Source of the DNA: Nageia nagi
Taxonomy: Eukaryota; Pinophyta
DNA: 64,000 nt
NCBI GenBank assembly: GCA_050084985.1
Contig: JBITNC010000001.1
Coordinates: forward strand, 160,952,001 to 161,016,000
Direction of reading: 5' to 3'
The notes under the pieces were generated by a model. The model made no database searches. It was not told the DNA's origin and saw only the letters and a list, made by a program, of their open reading frames with translations. Position numbers and translations under genes: made by a program. This document shows positions 59,872 through 64,000 of this stretch, piece by piece (the first letter of the stretch is position 1; every line of letters begins with the position of its first letter).

Positions 59872-60222
59872 CTACAATCTCACCCCAAATCTTTCCACAA
59901 TTTGATCCACCAACATGAGTTTCCAATTGGCATTGGAAACTCTAAATCCTTCAAACCTCTTCGTTTTGAGACCTTTCTTTTCTGCAAAGCCTTCATCAAT
60001 AAAATTATGAGTAGCACCAGGGTCTATTAACACCATTACCTCTTGCCCACCTGTTTGTCCAATTACCTTCAAGGTGAGGTACTTCTTTGCTCCATTGAGC
60101 GAAGCAATCATGCTCCCAAGGGATGCTTCCGCCTTGGGTGTTTCTGCTTTCTCCAACATGTCCACACCAAGTTCCAAATCTGAACCATTGTCCTCATCAA
60201 AGAGGACCTAGATGTAGTGCAC
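59872..60222 (-). pseudogene. Protease of third element
   Basis: Open from 60177: MVLIDPGATHNFIDEGFAEK contains the active-site loop as DPGAT where the relatives have DGGAT; KRFEGFRVSNANWKLML follows. A break near 59870 separates it from the C-terminal strand. The proline at the second loop position would be expected to disturb the active site. Confidence 0.75.
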
Positions 60223-61257
60223 CTACCCCTTACCTTGACAACAATGTCCTGGCTCCCATGGCTTTTTGCAATGAAAACATTTACCTTCTTCCCTCAGCTT
60301 CCTCCTAGTGGCTAAGTCCATTTGGCCTATTTGAGGGGTGAGGAAGGGTTTGAGCTTGTTGGTTACCTCTTTCTTTGCTACCGGTTTCCTCACAGCTTGC
60401 CCCTTGTACGTTTGTGCACCTTTGAGGGTGGTCATGGTAGACTCCAAATCGTAGGCTGCTCTTATTGCATCATCAAGGGTTTTGGGCCTTAATATCTTCA
60501 CCATTCCTTGCAAGGGCTCCATCAATCCCTCTACAAAGATGAAGGTCGACCTTTCTTCCGAAATGTTGCGGATCATTGCTGCTATCTTCTAAAATTCTGA
60601 AACAAAGTCATCCATTGTTCCTTACTGTCTCAAGGATGTGAGCTCCCTAAAATAATCATTCTCCTTTTTCTTTTCAAATCGTTTTACCAATCTCCTAGCA
60701 AACTCATCAAAAGAAGAAATATGAGAGTAATCTTGGCTAATTACCCCATGTTGCCACCATTCAATAGCATCTCCCTCGAAATGCAAAGATGCAAAATGGA
60801 TTGCATCCTCTTCAACCATATTCGAGCTTAAAGTGAAGTATGTTTGGAGCTGATGAAGCCAATCCCTAATCGTCATCTTCTTCCCATCATACATCAGAAC
60901 CTGGATTTTATTATTTTTTTGCTGCAACTCCCTTTTGTCAACCCATGAATTTCCTTGTAAGTATGTACCATGAGAGGTACTTCCTTTCAATCCCAAAATC
61001 TCCAAATAACTATTAAAATTCATATCCTTCCTTAATTTTGAATCAAGCATAGAATATTTTCTAAAAATTTGATTTAATTCAAGAGGGTTTGGGACCCAAT
61101 TCTTTACCTCATTCGAAGATTTATTGACAAACATATGCTTCGATGGCTTGGGAATGATGGGCAGCTCTCCTATCTTTCCAACGTCCTCCTCCAAGAATAT
61201 CCCTAAGAATGGGTTGGTCCCACTTGGTGCCCTATGAGAATGGGATCTCATGAACAT
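60223..61257 (-). pseudogene. gag of third element, with zinc knuckle
   Basis: Two frames. 61257-60622 (211 codons) has PKPSKHMFVNKS, ELQQKNNKIQVLMYDGKKMT, DWLHQLQTYFTLSSNM and DAIEWWQHGVISQ, a well-preserved Ty3/gypsy capsid. 60576-60223 has ISEERSTFIFVEGLMEPLQG and the knuckle CFHCKKPWEPGHCCQGKG with its C-X2-C-X7-H-X-C pattern. A frame break near 60600 separates them. Confidence 0.85.
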
Positions 61258-61731
61258 CTCCTCAAATTGGGCTCTCTCTCAATTCTATCCTCTTCTCTTA
61301 GTTCGTCTTCCTCATCCAGAATAGAACGTGGAGGGCTAGGACTCCTCACGTTTCTCCTTGGGGCTTCTCTCCTCTCGAACCAAGCATCGAATTTGGTCGT
61401 TTGATTCTACACCACCTCAGTCATATTCTTCATGGTCGTAAGGAGCTTATTAAATTTCCTCTTCGATGTTGATTCCTTGACTGGTGTAGGGCTTCTCCTT
61501 CTAGACGATGGGGATCTGCCTCTCCTAGCCAAATTACCTTTGCCATAGTGCTCTCCATCCTAAACTTCCTCCATCCAAGGGCTATAAGCATCATTCCAGG
61601 TGGATCTAGCTGGGGTTTCATCTTGCAACACCCCCTTTCCACCTTTCTTAGCTGAAGCCATCTCTCTTCGGGTGCTAGATCTGGTGTATTAACTATGAAT
61701 TGCAGGTCTCATCCATAGGCTAGCTAAATCC

Positions 61732-61745
61732 AAGCTCTAATACCA
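61732..61745 (-). other. Primer binding site of third element
   Basis: Minus strand TGGTATTAGAGCTT, 1 bp from the LTR edge at 61747; initiator methionine tRNA type, the same as in the other two related elements. Confidence 0.85.
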
Positions 61746-61746
61746 T

Positions 61747-63040
61747 TGTAAAATCCCAAATTATACTCAACGTGGAAATTAACCAAGCAAAAATCAAATC
61801 AATGTCAAACTATGCTCCTAGGCATGCCACGAACTAATCTAGGTATCAAATTAATAAAATATTGAACTAGGAATGCCAATGACTCACCATACAAGCATGA
61901 ATACACAAATTGCTCAATGTTGCATACAAGGAAGCATAAATATGTCAAACGCACAACAGTATGAGACAAATGAAGAAGATCCAATGTGTAAGTTGTATTT
62001 ATGATAAATGCTGAGAATGATACAATACCAAGCTCAAGAGGGCTCAACGTTAACCTCCAAGGAGCCAACTAGGGCACACAACTATGCAGAGATGGATACT
62101 GTTGTCAAAACCACTGTAGAACAACCACACTCTACCAGATCTGTGGATGCCACACTGAAGGGCTCCCTCACAGGCTAGCTCTTAGTGAAGAGATCGAATG
62201 TGATTCCAAAATGCCACCAGATGGATTCAAAGGTGTAGATTGCTTGTGGACGCCTCAAGGTAGGGCAACCTCAAAACACAAACATTCACCTCAACTGCTA
62301 GTCCGAAGTCCTTCCAAGTCTCCTAGACTCTCCTTGTGCTACATGCCCAAGGGTGCTTGACACCACCAAGTCTTTGCGTAGAAGAAGGGGTTTCAATATC
62401 AAATCTAGTCTATCTCTACAATGAGGCTCCTTTGCCTTATATAACACATCACTGGATCTGGAAATCACCTCAAAGTCATCACCCAGCCTTCCCAATCCAA
62501 CATTGGCTTCCTAGAAGCTCCACAAAATCCAACGAAGGTGCCTAGGGGTCAATCCCATCCCAACGTGGGTATTTGGGCCCTTTACAAGCCCAACATGGGT
62601 CCTCATGCTCAATGCGGGTGCTTGGGAGTCATCCATGACATGTGGGGTCTAAAGTGCATGCGTGGGCGTCTTGGTGTCACCATGGGCCAACATGGGGGTC
62701 TAGAAGTCTCCCCAAGGCTAACGCATGTATACAAGTGCTCTCAAATCCAACGTTGGGCAATTAAGTGATTTTCCATGCTCAAGTGTCATCTAGGTGTTAT
62801 ACAAGTCTTGGGATTTCCACAATTATTTTAGGATCTCCAAGTGCATTAATGACAAAAAAAATAACACATCCTAACTTGGGAGGAAAACGTCTCACATGGG
62901 GCTCACAACATGGGTTCAACGAACCATTATATTTCTATCCCAAGTAACTAACAACAAATAGATAAATAAATAAAATATTTTACAAAAAAGAATCTCTAGG
63001 ATTCCAAATTTATTTATTTTTATCCAAAGGGGATGTTACA
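61747..63040 (-). repeat. 5' LTR of third element
   Basis: 1294 bp, plus-strand ends TGTAAAATCCC and GGGATGTTACA. The segment 62530-62760 is a loose array of about 30-bp units around CCAACRTGGG(T/C), similar to the text in the LTR pair at 37456-39952, whose end TGTAACATCCC is also shared. No partner LTR is in the window. Confidence 0.75.
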
Positions 63041-63768
63041 TCCAAGTAGGCCAGTTGGTGATGAAAGGCATCACTGATCACCCTGCTCCATCGTATAGCT
63101 CTCCCTAAGCTGAGCATAGCAATGAAACCGGTGAACTCCTTCCTATACTTAGTATCATTCTCCTAGCATGTGACCCTTAACAGTAAAGTAATCAACTTAG
63201 ACATTGTGGCAAGGAACTCTTCGCTACGAGCACTAACCAACGTCTTGCCTTGGAGTCCTTAGTAGCCATCATAGAGCCAACATCTAATATAATCTCCAAG
63301 TCTAGCGATACTATCATGAAATTCTTCTTACTAGGATATTGCATATTCATCTTCATATCTTTTCCAGCCAAAAGCAGCTTCAATCCCTATTGAAATAAAA
63401 TCCATGATCATGTTCCCTTTTGTGTCTAAGAGAACTCTCTTATCTAATTTACAACGTTTGGCCACTTCGTAACATAAGTCAAGAAAAGGAACAACAAAAG
63501 GGATCATAGTAGCATTAAACAAACCATAGGAGTGGATGATTTCATCAAGCAAATCTTCTTCACTAATACTAACAATGGATACAATAGTTTGGATAGGATC
63601 AATGTTTCCCCAATCTATATCTCCGACGAAAGAGAATCTCTCTCTCTCTCCCTCTCCCTCCCCCTCCCCCTTCCCCTCCCTCCCTCCCTCCCTTCGTCCT
63701 CCCCTCCCGCCTTCCCTCCCTTCCTCCCTCCCTCCCTCTCTCTCTCTCAAGCTCTTGTTTTTTGCCAA
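63041..63768 (-). other. Unidentified coding relic
   Basis: Minus-strand frames read FVVPFLDLCYEVAKRCKLDK, GIEAAFGWKRYEDEYAIS (63768-63331) and, in another frame, KKNFMIVSLDLEIILDVGSM (63383-63192). The text is protein-like and continuous across a frameshift, but I do not recognise the family. A retroelement gag-like protein is one possibility. The first about 45 codons of the longest frame come from the polypyrimidine tract and are not real protein. Confidence 0.4.
63637..63751. repeat. Polypyrimidine microsatellite (CT, CCCT, CCTT)
   Basis: About 115 bp almost purely C and T on the plus strand: CTCTCTCTCTCCCTCTCCC, then CCCTCCCTCCCTCCC and TCCCTCCCTCCCTCTCTCTC. There are only isolated G interruptions near 63694-63710. 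Confidence 0.9.
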
Positions 63769-64000
63769 AAATCCAAAAACATGCTTAGTGTTGGAAATAC
63801 CTCATCCACTTGGGCGCACCACATTTTGGTACGTGCTTTTTCACTACATGAAATACATGCGTCCAAGCACAAAATATACCAAATTTCACCGAAATTATCA
63901 AAATGACCCTCGAAAATGATGTGCAATGAAGGGAAATGCCTTTTAAGATATGATGGGTGCGATTTTGGCATGAAAAATCCAATTTTAGACATGAAAATGT
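63769..64000. other. No gene recognised
   Basis: The window end. Short frames only; no motif. Confidence 0.4.

Larger units (their letters stand above)
59372..63040 (-). mobile_element. Third gag-protease element, 3'-truncated
   Basis: Minus strand: 5' LTR 61747-63040, primer site, gag, intact-looking zinc knuckle, protease. Downstream of protease the sequence ends in a repeat-rich tail near 59372; no RT, polypurine tract or 3' LTR follows. Its gag and protease are the best preserved of the three related copies. Because the 3' part is missing, absence of pol here is not informative by itself. Confidence 0.8.

Noticed and set aside
63532-63919. Long Pro/Ser/Leu frames and Gly/Arg/Glu frames over the CT tract
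   Set aside because: They are translations of a polypyrimidine microsatellite open in several frames.
1-64000. CRISPR array, bacterial operon, phage or integron features
   Set aside because: No regularly spaced direct repeats with unique spacers, no ribosome binding sites and no bacterial gene organisation; all content is plant nuclear.

Overview
This is nuclear DNA from a seed plant, most probably a gymnosperm (conifer type). It is AT-rich, CpG-poor and almost entirely made of decayed, nested LTR retrotransposons. One spliced, conserved host gene is spread over more than 35 kb with introns of 4.8, 5.4 and 23.7 kb. No prokaryotic feature, CRISPR array or rRNA gene is present. The conifer assignment is inferred from genome style; no lineage marker was recognised.

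Host gene. Seven in-phase exons on the minus strand (about 55843 down to 20268) encode the C-terminal two thirds of an RRP6-like 3 / EXD2-type 3'-5' exonuclease: the Exo II and Exo III parts of a DEDDy nuclease, an HRDC-like helical stretch, and a cysteine/histidine HNH-like domain. The 5' exons lie to the right of the window. At least one 3' exon is probably missing or far to the left.

Layout. 1-2858: an LTR fragment, a 116-bp tandem duplication and a LINE reverse transcriptase relic. 2859-15598: a minus-strand gag-protease element without pol, into which a chromodomain Ty3/gypsy element (6110-11986, target duplication TCTTG) inserted. 15599-19075: an older gypsy-like relic. 20268-21420: three exons. 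22783-36895: a large non-coding LTR element containing a second gag-protease element (about 23457-31600), whose two LTRs each carry a further solo LTR with its own target duplication. A probable mitochondrial DNA insert lies near 34.4-34.8 kb. 37456-39952: two head-to-tail LTRs inside one TAATA target duplication. 40733-42575: an LTR with six tandem TATA-bearing repeats. 45090-45440: two exons. 46861-47824: an inverted relative of the 40.7-kb LTR. 48300-50310: a LINE with endonuclease and C-terminal finger but no reverse transcriptase. 50801-50921: one exon. 53587-55564: a tRNA-headed unit carrying a LINE ORF1. 55757-55843: one exon. 57497-57956: a hAT transposase end. 59372-63040: a third gag-protease element. 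63041-64000: an unidentified relic and a polypyrimidine tract.

How the parts relate. The gag-protease elements share a layout (tRNA-iMet type primer site, gag, zinc knuckle, protease). In the two copies whose 3' ends can be read, about 1-1.4 kb of non-coding sequence stands where pol should be. This looks like a non-autonomous family that must borrow reverse transcriptase and integrase, and the nested chromovirus is a relative with the same gag and protease plan plus pol. No mobile-element reading frame in the window is intact. The host exons are clean.
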